Positions 13,819-21,858 of a stretch of DNA of 64,000 nucleotides are shown piece by piece (positions within the stretch are counted from its first letter, which is position 1; the number at the start of each line of letters is the position of its first letter). The notes beneath the pieces were generated by a model. That model saw only the letters and a program-made list of their open reading frames with translations, did no database searches and was not told where the DNA came from. Both the position numbers and the translations under genes were made by a program. Origin of the DNA: Buttiauxella agrestis ATCC 33320 (GTDB lineage: Bacteria > Pseudomonadota > Gammaproteobacteria > Enterobacterales > Enterobacteriaceae); assembly GCF_000735355.1 (NCBI RefSeq), contig NZ_JMPI01000073.1, positions 32,911 through 96,910 on the forward strand. Reading direction: 5' to 3'.

Positions 13819-14547
13819 ATGGCAACGCATTTTGCAAGATGGACGATTAACCCGAAATACCCCTTTTCGAGCCGGCTGAATGACGAATGTCATGATCACG
13901 CCCTCAACATGCCAGAACACCGCCGTTCACGATTTTTAGCCTCCCGCAGTTTGTTGGCTGAATTGCTTTATATGCTGTATGGCATTCAACAATTACCAAA
14001 GATCGTCACTACCGCTGCTGGACGCCCGCACTTTGCCGACTCTTCGCTAACGGATTTCAGCATTGCCTACGCCGGAAACAAAGTCGGGGTGTTGATCACG
14101 ACCGAAGGCCGTTGTGGGCTGGATATCGAGATAAATCAGTCGTTCGGCAATCTACCTTCTATCGCGTCAGCTTCGACGTTTCGCAGCAACGAATCCATCT
14201 GGATAAATAACCAAAAAAATCCGGGTGAGGCGAAAGCGCAACTGCGCACGTTGCATCAAAGCGCTTTTAAGCTGACGGGGCGCGAAGAAAGTTTGCAGCT
14301 TCTGCCGGGTGCCGGGCGCATACGAGTGAGTGACCAGACTGAAATAGAAGCGATTAGCGACGTAGAAGGGTTACTGATTTGGGGTTGTGTGGTTTCACCT
14401 GCCATCGAAAAACTGAGTTTGTGGGAGTTTGAAAGCCCGCAAAACTGGCATAGTCTGTGGGATGTTAAATCTCGTTACCGGGACCCTGACGGCAGTATTA
14501 TTCGCTTAACCAGTATGTCGTCCGAAAAAGCGTTATATCAAAACTAA
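13819..14547 (+). CDS. yieE: 4'-phosphopantetheinyl transferase family protein YieE
   Basis: A 242-residue homologue of E. coli YieE, placed in the phosphopantetheinyl transferase superfamily, whose members attach phosphopantetheine to carrier proteins. It shares the YieE start MATHFAR, the NMPEHRRSRFLASRSLLAELLYMLYG segment, and the GLDIE metal motif near residue 103. The usual second motif (W..KEA...K) is not recognisable; instead the region reads LRTLHQSAFKLTG, so activity is uncertain. The start follows a clear AAGGAGAG; upstream in-frame ATG codons are rejected. It is followed by chrR, as in E. coli. Confidence 0.85.
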   Translation: MATHFARWTINPKYPFSSRLNDECHDHALNMPEHRRSRFLASRSLLAELLYMLYGIQQLPKIVTTAAGRPHFADSSLTDFSIAYAGNKVGVLITTEGRCGLDIEINQSFGNLPSIASASTFRSNESIWINNQKNPGEAKAQLRTLHQSAFKLTGREESLQLLPGAGRIRVSDQTEIEAISDVEGLLIWGCVVSPAIEKLSLWEFESPQNWHSLWDVKSRYRDPDGSIIRLTSMSSEKALYQN

Positions 14548-14581
14548 TCTTTCCAGAACGTCCTGACACCAAGGAGTATGC

Positions 14582-15148
14582 ATGTCCGACACGTTAAAGA
14601 TTGTCACGTTATTAGGTAGCCTTCGACAGGGTTCATTCAACGCCATGGTTGCCCGCACATTGCCTCGCATCGCCCCGGCAGGGATGAGCATTGACGCATT
14701 ACCGTCGATTAAAGACATTCCGTTGTATGACGCCGATAAGCAGCAAGAAGAGGGGTTCCCGGCAACTGTGGAAGCCATTGCCGAGCAGATTCGCGCCGCA
14801 GATGGCGTGGTGATCGTGACGCCGGAATATAACTATTCGGTGCCGGGTGGGTTGAAGAACGCTATCGACTGGCTGTCACGCTTGCCGGAACAGCCGCTGG
14901 CGGGTAAACCGGTGCTGATCCAAACCAGTTCAATGGGCGCGATTGGCGGCGCGCGCTGCCAGTATCATCTGCGCCAGATTCTGGTGTTCTTAGATGCGAT
15001 GGTGATGAACAAGCCCGAATTTATGGGTGGCGTGATTCAGAATAAAGTGGATGCGCAAACGGGCGAAGTGGTGGATCAAAGCACACTTGATCATCTGACC
15101 GGGCAGCTCACCGCATTTGGCGATTATATTCAGCGCGTGAAAAGCTAA
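14582..15148 (+). CDS. chrR: NAD(P)H-dependent FMN reductase ChrR (YieF), quinone/chromate reductase
   Basis: Flavodoxin-like soluble reductase that performs two-electron reduction of quinones and also reduces chromate, protecting from oxidative stress. It is 188 residues, the same as E. coli YieF and nearly identical from about residue 55 onward. The flavin phosphate loop GSLRQGSFN is near residue 12, and [20 protein letters not shown] is the conserved flavin/dimer segment. AAGGAG precedes the ATG. The last 4 bases overlap the convergent ramR stop. Confidence 0.96.
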   Translation: MSDTLKIVTLLGSLRQGSFNAMVARTLPRIAPAGMSIDALPSIKDIPLYDADKQQEEGFPATVEAIAEQIRAADGVVIVTPEYNYSVPGGLKNAIDWLSRLPEQPLAGKPVLIQTSSMGAIGGARCQYHLRQILVFLDAMVMNKPEFMGGVIQNKVDAQTGEVVDQSTLDHLTGQLTAFGDYIQRVKS

Positions 15149-15717
15149 TTCGCTAAAGCACGCCACATCGTCTCAAAACCTAGCGCTTTAAAATCGCCAG
15201 CTCGTTCCGGTTCGCGGCTGGCGAACTCCATCGTCGTCTCTGCCAGTGAAGAAAAAATAGCGTCGCTAAATGCGCGATAAGGCCCGCAGCTGAAGGCTTT
15301 TAAGATCGATTGCGAGCAAATTTCGTGTAATTCCGGGAACAACTCCGCCACTTTCTGCTTGGTTTCTTCGTCAATTTTATCGCTTACAGCGAGCTGGCGA
15401 ATCGCGCGATGCGCCTGCGGATTAGCAATCGCCCAGTCGATGTAACTGTTCCAGATATAGCGGGTGTATTCCTTCGGTTCCTTCAACGTGCGGTCGAGAT
15501 TCGCCTGCATCGCCAACAGTAAACCTTGCTTCAAATGTAGATAAAGCTCGTTGAGCAAATCATCCTTCGTGGCGAAATAGCGAAACAGCGTGCCTTCTGC
15601 AACCCCTGCGGCGCGGGCGATCTGCGCGGTAGACGCCACGATACCCGACTGGCCAATGGCGATAGTCGCCGCTTCCAGTAACGCTAGTTTTTTATCTTCA
15701 CTCTTCGGACGAGCCAC
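15145..15717 (-). CDS. ramR: TetR-family repressor RamR
   Basis: A 190-residue TetR repressor recognised as RamR, local repressor of ramA; mutations in it cause multidrug resistance in Salmonella and Klebsiella. The HTH region (residues 1-60: [37 protein letters not shown]) closely follows known RamR, as does the C-terminal LAETTMEF...[15 protein letters not shown]. Translation starts at GTG. The operator at 15829-15854 lies about 110 bases upstream, in the divergent romA-ramA promoter. Full length with no visible disruption, so repression should work. Its stop overlaps the convergent chrR end by 4 bases. Confidence 0.9.
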   Translation of the reverse strand: MARPKSEDKKLALLEAATIAIGQSGIVASTAQIARAAGVAEGTLFRYFATKDDLLNELYLHLKQGLLLAMQANLDRTLKEPKEYTRYIWNSYIDWAIANPQAHRAIRQLAVSDKIDEETKQKVAELFPELHEICSQSILKAFSCGPYRAFSDAIFSSLAETTMEFASREPERAGDFKALGFETMWRALAN

Positions 15718-15805
15718 AACGATTAACCCTCAAAATTAACGAAAGCGAATTGAATCACGCGAGCTACGCCACTGCAACGCTGAATGTCAGCGATTGAAAA
15801 GCATC

Positions 15806-15833
15806 TTGACGCAGGTCACTCTGTACCTATAAT
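15806..15833 (+). promoter_or_regulatory. romA-ramA promoter
   Basis: TTGACG (-35) and TATAAT (-10) with 16-base spacing. The -10 hexamer runs into the left arm of the RamR operator, so a bound repressor would cover it. Confidence 0.8.
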
Positions 15834-15854
15834 GAGTGCTTACTCACTCATTAT
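15829..15854. promoter_or_regulatory. RamR operator
   Basis: Inverted repeat ATAATGAGTG - 6 bases - CACTCATTAT with perfect 10-base arms. The core ATGAGTG-N6-CACTCAT is the RamR site described upstream of ramA in Salmonella and relatives. Confidence 0.88.
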
Positions 15855-15906
15855 CAAGTTTTGTTAGCAACGTTCCAGTGGATGGGGCGTACATGCGGGC
15901 CAGGAT

Positions 15907-17022
15907 ATGAAACGTCTCTCCATTTGCGCGGTTATTATTATGTTGATTGCTACAGCAGCCAGTTTGCCTTTTGTCCTGAATGCCGGGTTTGGCCAGGCTC
16001 CGCAGGGAGAAGGTCTAAGTTTAGTCGAACGCTCTGCAAACTATGTTGACGGGCAATTTCACAACCAGGTTCCCACGCAGGGTTATACCGGGCAGAAAAG
16101 TAAGCTCGCCGCATGGTGGGGGTTTTTAACCACGCGAACTGAAAACGCGCGCCCGCAACAACCGTTACCGTTGGTGAAAACCGATCTGGCGAGCCTGCCG
16201 ATTGAGCAGGACACGATGGTCTGGCTCGGCCACTCTTCTTGGTATATCCAGCTGGCCGGGAAACGCATTCTTATCGATCCCGTTTTCAGCCGCTATGCCG
16301 CCCCCTTTTCATTTCTGAATAAAGCATTTCCCGGTGATTACCCGTGGACGGCTGAGTCGATGCCAGAAATCGACCTGCTGATTATTTCCCACGACCACTA
16401 CGATCATCTGGATTACGCCACCATCAAGGCGCTGAAACCTAAAATCCGCCAGATAATCACGCCGCTTGGCGTCGGTTCGCATCTGCGCTATTGGGGAGTA
16501 AATAGCGACATCATTCAGGAAAAAGACTGGAACCAGTCAGTAAAAGTTTCGAATGAGCTAACCGTTCATGTGCTTCCAGCTCGACATTTTTCTGGCCGTA
16601 CATTCAAGAGCAACCAGACGCTATGGGCGAGTTTTATGTTCGTGACCGATGAACAAAAAATCTATTACAGCGGCGATACCGGCTACGGGCCGCATTTCAA
16701 AGCGATTGGCGAACAGTTTGGATCAGTGGATATCGCGATTATGGAAAATGGCCAGTACGACGAGGACTGGAACAATATTCATATGATGCCAAAAGAAACC
16801 GCGCAGGCCGCTGTTGATTTGAATGCTCGTGCGATTTTACCGGGACATGCGGGCCGCTTTGTACTGGCAAAACATACCTGGGATGCACCGTACAAAAGCC
16901 TGGCGCAAGCCAGTCTCGGCAAAAATTTCCGTTTGTTAACACCAAAGCAGGGCGAGCCTGTTCGGGTGAATGACAGCGCACAACAATTTAGTGCCTGGTG
17001 GGAATCTACCAGTGCCATGTAA
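15907..17022 (+). CDS. romA: RomA: membrane-anchored metallo-beta-lactamase-fold protein
   Basis: A 371-residue MBL-fold protein of the UlaG/NAPE-PLD-like group, known as RomA in ram loci of Enterobacter and Klebsiella, where overexpression was linked to altered outer membrane and resistance. An N-terminal hydrophobic segment (about residues 5-26) should be a signal anchor or signal peptide. The metal motif SHDHYDH lies at residues 161-167, with HLDY following, then HFSGR, SGDTGYG (Asp ligand) and PGHAGRF. It is the first gene after the RamR-controlled promoter, 21 bases before ramA, and so probably co-transcribed with it. Substrate unknown. Confidence 0.85.
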   Translation: MKRLSICAVIIMLIATAASLPFVLNAGFGQAPQGEGLSLVERSANYVDGQFHNQVPTQGYTGQKSKLAAWWGFLTTRTENARPQQPLPLVKTDLASLPIEQDTMVWLGHSSWYIQLAGKRILIDPVFSRYAAPFSFLNKAFPGDYPWTAESMPEIDLLIISHDHYDHLDYATIKALKPKIRQIITPLGVGSHLRYWGVNSDIIQEKDWNQSVKVSNELTVHVLPARHFSGRTFKSNQTLWASFMFVTDEQKIYYSGDTGYGPHFKAIGEQFGSVDIAIMENGQYDEDWNNIHMMPKETAQAAVDLNARAILPGHAGRFVLAKHTWDAPYKSLAQASLGKNFRLLTPKQGEPVRVNDSAQQFSAWWESTSAM

Positions 17023-17043
17023 GCAAAAAGCGCGGGGGGACGA

Positions 17044-17385
17044 ATGACTATTTCAGCTCAGGTTATCGACACAATTGTTGAATGGATTGACGACAATTTA
17101 CACCAGCCATTACGCATAGATGATATTGCCTTACATGCGGGTTATTCGAAGTGGCACTTGCAGCGTTTGTTTATGCAGTATAAAGGCGAGCCCCTCGGGA
17201 AATACATTCGCGACCGCAAACTGTTGCTGGCTGCGCGTGATTTACGCGATACCGATAACAAGGTTTACGATATTAGTCTGAAGTATGGTTTTGATTCGCA
17301 GCAGACGTTTACGCGGATATTTACGCGCACATTTCATCAGCCGCCGGGCAGGTATCGCAGAGAGAATCATTCGTTGAACGGGTAA
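17044..17385 (+). CDS. ramA: AraC/XylS-type transcriptional activator RamA
   Basis: A 113-residue MarA/SoxS/Rob-family activator consisting only of the two HTH motifs (about residues 28-50, IDDIALHAGYSKWHLQRLF, and 76-100, VYDISLKYGFDSQQTFTRIFTRTF) that bind marboxes as a monomer. It closely follows known RamA (MTISAQVIDTIVEWIDDNLHQPLRIDDIA). RamA raises acrAB-tolC and lowers porin expression. A GGGGGA ribosome site precedes the ATG. E. coli K-12 lacks this gene. Confidence 0.93.
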   Translation: MTISAQVIDTIVEWIDDNLHQPLRIDDIALHAGYSKWHLQRLFMQYKGEPLGKYIRDRKLLLAARDLRDTDNKVYDISLKYGFDSQQTFTRIFTRTFHQPPGRYRRENHSLNG

Positions 17386-17390
17386 TAAGT

Positions 17391-17420
17391 AGGCCGGATA
17401 AGCGAAGCGTTATCCGGCAC
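17391..17420. repeat. REP element between ramA and adeP
   Basis: GCCGGATAA GCGAAGCG TTATCCGGC palindrome, a classical REP sequence, sitting between two convergent genes where it may also slow read-through. Confidence 0.85.
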
Positions 17421-17426
17421 AATCTA

Positions 17427-18764
17427 TTAGTGTGCGTCGATAAACACGATTTTAAGCACAAACATCAGCGCCACGACAATCACGCATGGGCTGATTTCAC
17501 GCCAGCGACCGGTGCCGAGTTTCATCACGCAATATGAGATGAAGCCCAGTGCGATACCTTCGGTGATGGAGAAGCTAAATGGCATCATGACCGCGGTAAT
17601 AAACGCCGGAACTGCTTCTGTCAGGTCATCCCACTTCACGCGCGACAGGCTGGATGTCATCAGCACGCCAACGTAAATCAGAGCGCCTGCTGCCGCATAT
17701 GCCGGAACCATGCCCGCCAATGGTGACAGGAAGATAACCAGCAAGAACAGCAAGCCCACGATCACCGCCGTCAGGCCAGTACGCCCGCCAACAGACACGC
17801 CAGAAGAACTCTCGATATAGGCGGTAACAGAAGATGTTCCGATAAACGCGCCCGCAACAGAGGAGACGCTATCAACGTACAGCGCCTGCTTCATGCGTGG
17901 GAATTTCCCTTTTTCGTCGGCAAGGCCTGCTTTATCCGTTACGCCAATCAGCGTGCCAGAGGAGTCAAACAGGTTAACCAGCATAAAGGAGAAGATAACC
18001 CCTGCCAGGCCAATATTCAGAGAACCCGCTAAATCTACCTGGCCGACAACGGACAGCACGCTTGGTGGCGCAGAAACGATACCGTGGTATTGCACATCGC
18101 CCATCATCCAACCCAGCAATGTGGTCACCACGATGGATACCAGCACAGCAGCGTGGATGTTTCGCGAAGCCAGAATAGCGATGATAAAGAAGCCCAGCGC
18201 GCCCAGCAGAACGCTGTGCGAAGTCAGGTTGCCGATGGTCACTAACGTATCTTTGTTAGCCACGATAATCCCGGCGTTTTTGAGGCCCATCATTCCGATG
18301 AACAGCCCGATACCGCTGGTGATACCGACACGCAAACTCACTGGAATATTGGCAATCATCCAGTAACGCACGCGGAAAATAGTCAGCAACAGTAAACCGA
18401 CTGCACCCCAGAAAATGGCGCCCATTCCGACTTGCCAGGAAATCCCCATCGCGCCAACCACCACAAAGGCGAAGAACGCATTCAGGCCCATGGCCGGAGC
18501 CAGTGCAACTGGCAGGTTGGCGAAAATACCCATCAGGATGCTACCTAATGCGGCAATCAAACAGGTGGTGACGAAAACGGCCTGGGTATCCATACCAGCG
18601 GCGCCAAGGATCTGCGGGTTGACGAAAACGATATACACCATCGTCAGGAAGGTCGTGAGACCGGCGATCACTTCAGTGCGGGCCGTGGTGCCGTGTTCGC
18701 GCAGTTTAAACACGCGCTCGAGCAGCCCCGGATTTGCGGCCGGAGTAGATTGTGGTTGGCTCAT
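17427..18764 (-). CDS. adeP: Adenine permease AdeP
   Basis: Inner-membrane adenine:H+ symporter of the NCS2/AzgA-like family (E. coli AdeP, formerly YieG). It is 445 residues, equal to E. coli, with about 12-14 hydrophobic segments and the conserved NLPVALAPAMGLNAFFAF, NLFDSSGTLIGVTDKAGL and SSVTAYIESSSGVSVGGRTG segments that form the substrate site. The start is set at MSQPQST by comparison; the open frame continues 22 codons upstream without support. It is divergent from yieH, as in E. coli. Confidence 0.96.
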   Translation of the reverse strand: MSQPQSTPAANPGLLERVFKLREHGTTARTEVIAGLTTFLTMVYIVFVNPQILGAAGMDTQAVFVTTCLIAALGSILMGIFANLPVALAPAMGLNAFFAFVVVGAMGISWQVGMGAIFWGAVGLLLLTIFRVRYWMIANIPVSLRVGITSGIGLFIGMMGLKNAGIIVANKDTLVTIGNLTSHSVLLGALGFFIIAILASRNIHAAVLVSIVVTTLLGWMMGDVQYHGIVSAPPSVLSVVGQVDLAGSLNIGLAGVIFSFMLVNLFDSSGTLIGVTDKAGLADEKGKFPRMKQALYVDSVSSVAGAFIGTSSVTAYIESSSGVSVGGRTGLTAVIVGLLFLLVIFLSPLAGMVPAYAAAGALIYVGVLMTSSLSRVKWDDLTEAVPAFITAVMMPFSFSITEGIALGFISYCVMKLGTGRWREISPCVIVVALMFVLKIVFIDAH

Positions 18765-18944
18765 TAGTCTTAATTCCGAACATTGAGAGGGAAAATCCGT
18801 CGCTATCCTATACCAAAAATTACAAAACATGGTGACCCGGCGCAGTTTTTTTTCATTGAATTTTCTTATACGGCAACGATTGCGTGCCGCAAAAATTGCG
18901 CAAATTGGGTAAGATGCATGTTCATCTTAATAAATGGAGGCAGT

Positions 18945-19610
18945 ATGTCCCGGATAGATGCGGTGTTCTTCGACTGCGATGGCACGCTGGTTGATAGTGA
19001 GGTTATTTGCTCCAAAGCCTACGTGCATATGTTTGCGCAATACGGCATCGAGCTTGCGCTTGAGGAGGTTCACAAGACCTTCAAAGGGATCAAACTCTAC
19101 GAGATAATCGACACGATCAATGCCCAACATGGAGTGAATTTGCCAAAAGAGGAACTGGAGCCGATTTATCGCGCCGAAGTTTCACGGCTATTCGACAGCG
19201 AACTGGTGGAGATTGAAGGTGCCGCAGCCTTAGTCGATCAAATCAAGGTGCCGATGTGTATTGTCTCCAATGGCCCGGTCAGCAAGATGAATCATTCGCT
19301 GGGCAAAACCGGAATGCTCCACCATTTCCCGGACAAACTGTTTAGCGGCTACGATATTCAGCTGTGGAAACCAGACCCGGCACTGATGTTCCACGCCGCC
19401 GATGCCATGGGTGTTGATGTTAAAAACTGTGTGCTGGTGGATGATTCGATGGCGGGTGCGCAATCAGGAATAGCCGCAGGCATGGAAGTTTTCTATTTTT
19501 GTGCCGACCCGCATAACAAGCCGATTGATCATCCGAAAGTGACGACGTTTACCGATTTAGCGCAGTTGCCGGAATTATGGCGTGCGCGAGGTTGGAATAT
19601 TACGGTTTAA
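18945..19610 (+). CDS. yieH: 6-phosphogluconate phosphatase YieH
   Basis: HAD-superfamily phosphatase of the beta-phosphoglucomutase-like group; E. coli YieH hydrolyses 6-phosphogluconate and other phosphate esters. The 221-residue protein has FFDCDGTLVDSE (nucleophilic Asp near residue 9), IVSNGPVSK (motif II), KPDP (motif III Lys) and VLVDDSMAG (motif IV). The ATG at 18945 follows TGGAGG; the longer open frame from 18783 runs across the promoter region and is rejected. Confidence 0.95.
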   Translation: MSRIDAVFFDCDGTLVDSEVICSKAYVHMFAQYGIELALEEVHKTFKGIKLYEIIDTINAQHGVNLPKEELEPIYRAEVSRLFDSELVEIEGAAALVDQIKVPMCIVSNGPVSKMNHSLGKTGMLHHFPDKLFSGYDIQLWKPDPALMFHAADAMGVDVKNCVLVDDSMAGAQSGIAAGMEVFYFCADPHNKPIDHPKVTTFTDLAQLPELWRARGWNITV

Positions 19611-19617
19611 CGAAAAT

Positions 19618-19642
19618 GGCGGATGGCACAAGCTTATCCGCC
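19618..19642. repeat. REP-like element between yieH and the LacI-type gene
   Basis: GGCGGAT...ATCCGCC inverted repeat of REP type between convergent genes. Confidence 0.65.
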
Positions 19643-19649
19643 GAATGAC

Positions 19650-20684
19650 TCAGGTACTTTGGCGTAACTCTATCTGATAGCTGAAAAGCTCGACCCGCGA
19701 TTCATCTAACTCATCATCACGCTCATCATTGAGCAATTCAATCAGCAGTTTACCCGCTTCTTTGCCCATCTTTTTATAATCGATGCGAATAGAGGTCAGT
19801 GTTGGGTGCGTTTGATCGCAGCTGTCTGAACCATCGAGGCAGGCGATGGCAATATTACCTGGGATTTTTAGCAGACGACGCTGACACTCAAACATTATCC
19901 CTAACGCAATGTCTTCATGGCTGCAAATCACCGCATCGAGTTCCGGCTGGCGCTGGAGTATTTCAGTCAATGCGTAGCGGCCAAACTGTAGGCTGGCGGC
20001 ATCGGGCGTGGTAATAACCTGATCGGAATTCTGGTAGCGACTGAGCATGGCTTTATGCCAGCCATTAAGCTGCTGGCGCTGCAGACGGTTATCCATGTGC
20101 GCACCAATAAAACCAATATTCTTATATCCCTGATCCAACAGGTGTTCCGTCAGTTTATGCGCCGCCTCAAAAAATGACGCTTCGAGGGAAATTGACGCCT
20201 GGCTAAACGGGGAACCCACCACATTAATCGTTGGAACATTCGCCTTTTCGAGAGTTTGATACGTTTTTTCAGCCAGTTGCGAGCCAAAGATAACCAACGC
20301 GGCAGGATTGCTTTGCAGCAACGTCATCAATATTTCAGCTTCTTTATTTTTGTTATGTTCATGGCAGCCAAGTAGCAGCTGAAATTCGTTTTTATTCAGC
20401 ACCTGCTGTAGCGACTGCATAAAGCGGGAACTGGCTTTGTCGGTCAAAGAAGGAATGAGTACAGCGACGGTATCACTGTGTCCGGACGCCAGCGCGCCCG
20501 CTGCCCGATTAGGGATATAACCCAGCGCTTCCACCGCTTGTTCTATCTTCTCTCGCAGCTTATCAGAAACCTGATCAGGCGTTCTCAGCGCGCGGGAAAC
20601 GGTCATGGTTCCGACGCCCGCAAAATTGGCGACTTCTTGCAGTGTGACTCGCCCGGTACCTCGGCGCTTACGCGTTTTTTCCAT
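19650..20684 (-). CDS. LacI-family transcriptional repressor of the adjacent PTS
   Basis: A 344-residue LacI/GalR-type regulator of the GntR (gluconate) subgroup. The N-terminal HTH (about residues 13-35, VTLQEVANFAGVGTMTVSRALRTP) and hinge segment YIPNRAAGALASG are followed by a sugar-binding-protein-like domain. It is divergent from the PTS genes at 20955-23115, with three copies of a 14-bp palindrome between them, so it most likely represses the PTS and perhaps itself. The effector is unknown; being PTS-linked it is probably a sugar or sugar-acid phosphate. Confidence 0.88.
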   Translation of the reverse strand: MEKTRKRRGTGRVTLQEVANFAGVGTMTVSRALRTPDQVSDKLREKIEQAVEALGYIPNRAAGALASGHSDTVAVLIPSLTDKASSRFMQSLQQVLNKNEFQLLLGCHEHNKNKEAEILMTLLQSNPAALVIFGSQLAEKTYQTLEKANVPTINVVGSPFSQASISLEASFFEAAHKLTEHLLDQGYKNIGFIGAHMDNRLQRQQLNGWHKAMLSRYQNSDQVITTPDAASLQFGRYALTEILQRQPELDAVICSHEDIALGIMFECQRRLLKIPGNIAIACLDGSDSCDQTHPTLTSIRIDYKKMGKEAGKLLIELLNDERDDELDESRVELFSYQIELRQST

Positions 20685-20829
20685 TAGGCCTCTCCGGGCA
20701 ACTACAACTCACTGTTTTCATTATTTTTATTTCACCGTCTATCGGTCAAGCAATTGAACACGTTAGCAAAAACCCTTACGCATTGTATATGCCGGAACTG
20801 GATATAGCCAAAGTCGGAGCCGGGATAAA

Positions 20830-20877
20830 TGATAGCGCTATCACAAACCTTGATAGCGCTATCAGGTAGCGCTATCA
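20830..20877. promoter_or_regulatory. Three tandem LacI-type operators
   Basis: Perfect palindrome TGATAGCGCTATCA at 20830-20843 and again at 20851-20864, and a near copy AGGTAGCGCTATCA at 20864-20877. The central CG-containing symmetry is typical of LacI-family sites. Centre spacings are 21 and 13 bp. They lie about 80-125 bases before the EIIA start. Confidence 0.88.
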
Positions 20878-20954
20878 AATGCGACAACCATCACATTAAT
20901 TGATACATAAAATATCTACTCTCCTGTTAATTATCATCGGGAGTTATCAGACGC

Positions 20955-21398
20955 ATGTTAAAAAATCTATTAACCGCAGAGGTCATTCAGGTCGTTGAGC
21001 AGGCTAAAGACTGGCGCGACGCCGTAGCTATTTCGTGTCACCCGTTGATTGAAAACGGCTCGATTGAACCACGTTATGTCGAAGCTATTTATCGCTCGCA
21101 TGAAGCTATCGGCCCGTATTACGTGGTAGGTCCAGGCATTGCGATGCCACATGCGCGTCCAGAAGAGGGCGCAAATAAACTGGCGCTGGCGCTGACCCTG
21201 ATTACCTCAGGCGTGAATTTTGATGCCGATGAAAACGATCCGGTAAAACTGTTGATTGTGTTGGCCGCAACCGACAGCACCAGCCACATCGAAGCGATTT
21301 CTCAGCTCGCTCAGCTATTCGATAACGAACAAGACATTCAGGCCATTTTGACGGCCAAAACATCGCAAGACATTTTGTCCGTCATTGCGCGCTATTAG
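20955..21398 (+). CDS. PTS EIIA component (mannitol/fructose/ascorbate-type)
   Basis: A 147-residue phosphotransferase EIIA domain of the PTS_EIIA_2 fold. The phosphorylated histidine is in GIAMPHARPEEG (about residue 68), with the family features AIYRSHEAIGPYYVVGPG before it and LLIVLAATDSTSHIEAISQLAQLF after. It resembles UlaC-type EIIA proteins. It is the first gene of an EIIA-EIIB-EIIC set controlled by the upstream triple operator. Its stop codon lies at the edge of an inverted-ended repeat of 143 bp that separates it from the EIIB gene. Confidence 0.92.
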   Translation: MLKNLLTAEVIQVVEQAKDWRDAVAISCHPLIENGSIEPRYVEAIYRSHEAIGPYYVVGPGIAMPHARPEEGANKLALALTLITSGVNFDADENDPVKLLIVLAATDSTSHIEAISQLAQLFDNEQDIQAILTAKTSQDILSVIARY

Positions 21399-21540
21399 AG
21401 CCTGCCCAGTAGGCGTAATTGTTGCAGACCGTTTGGGATCGGACTGCGCGGAAAAACCGCAGCGTACACGTAGTACGTGAGGATTTTGAGCACAGCCCAA
21501 GACCAAACGAACAAATAAAATAGCCTAATGGGATAGGCTC
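21398..21540. repeat. Inverted-ended intergenic repeat inside the PTS operon
   Basis: A 143-bp segment whose ends are imperfect inverted repeats: left GAGCCTGCCCAGTAGGC, right GCCTAATGGGATAGGCTC. Inside are further palindromes (GCGGAAAAACCGC, CACGTAGTACGTG). It fills the whole EIIA-EIIB spacer and no frame in it is coding. It resembles the short interspersed MITE-like repeats of enterobacteria, but the family cannot be named with certainty here. Confidence 0.65.
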
Positions 21541-21558
21541 TTAATCCAGGGGAAAATT

Positions 21559-21846
21559 ATGAAAATCACAGTGGTATGCGGTAACGGTTTAGGCACCAGT
21601 CTGATGATGGAAATGAGCATTAAAACCATCCTGAAAGATCTCGGCGTGAGCGCGGATGTTGACCATGTTGATCTTGGTTCAGCCAAAGGTACGCCTAGCG
21701 ATATTTTTGTCGGCACCAAAGACATTGCCGAGCAATTAGTCGCACAGTCCGTCGGCGGCAAAATCGTCGCACTGGACAATATGATCGATAAGAAAGCCAT
21801 GAAAGAACGTTTGTCCGTGGCATTAACCGAGTTAGGCGCACTGTAA
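21559..21846 (+). CDS. PTS EIIB component, ascorbate (UlaB) type
   Basis: A 95-residue EIIB protein. The phosphorylated cysteine is Cys7 in MKITVVCGNGLGTSLMM, the P-loop pattern of UlaB/SgaB-like EIIB. It accepts phosphate from EIIA and passes it to the sugar carried by EIIC. A ribosome site AGGGGA precedes the ATG. It lies 12 bases before the EIIC gene. Confidence 0.92.
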   Translation: MKITVVCGNGLGTSLMMEMSIKTILKDLGVSADVDHVDLGSAKGTPSDIFVGTKDIAEQLVAQSVGGKIVALDNMIDKKAMKERLSVALTELGAL

Positions 21847-21858
21847 GCAGGGGTCGAT

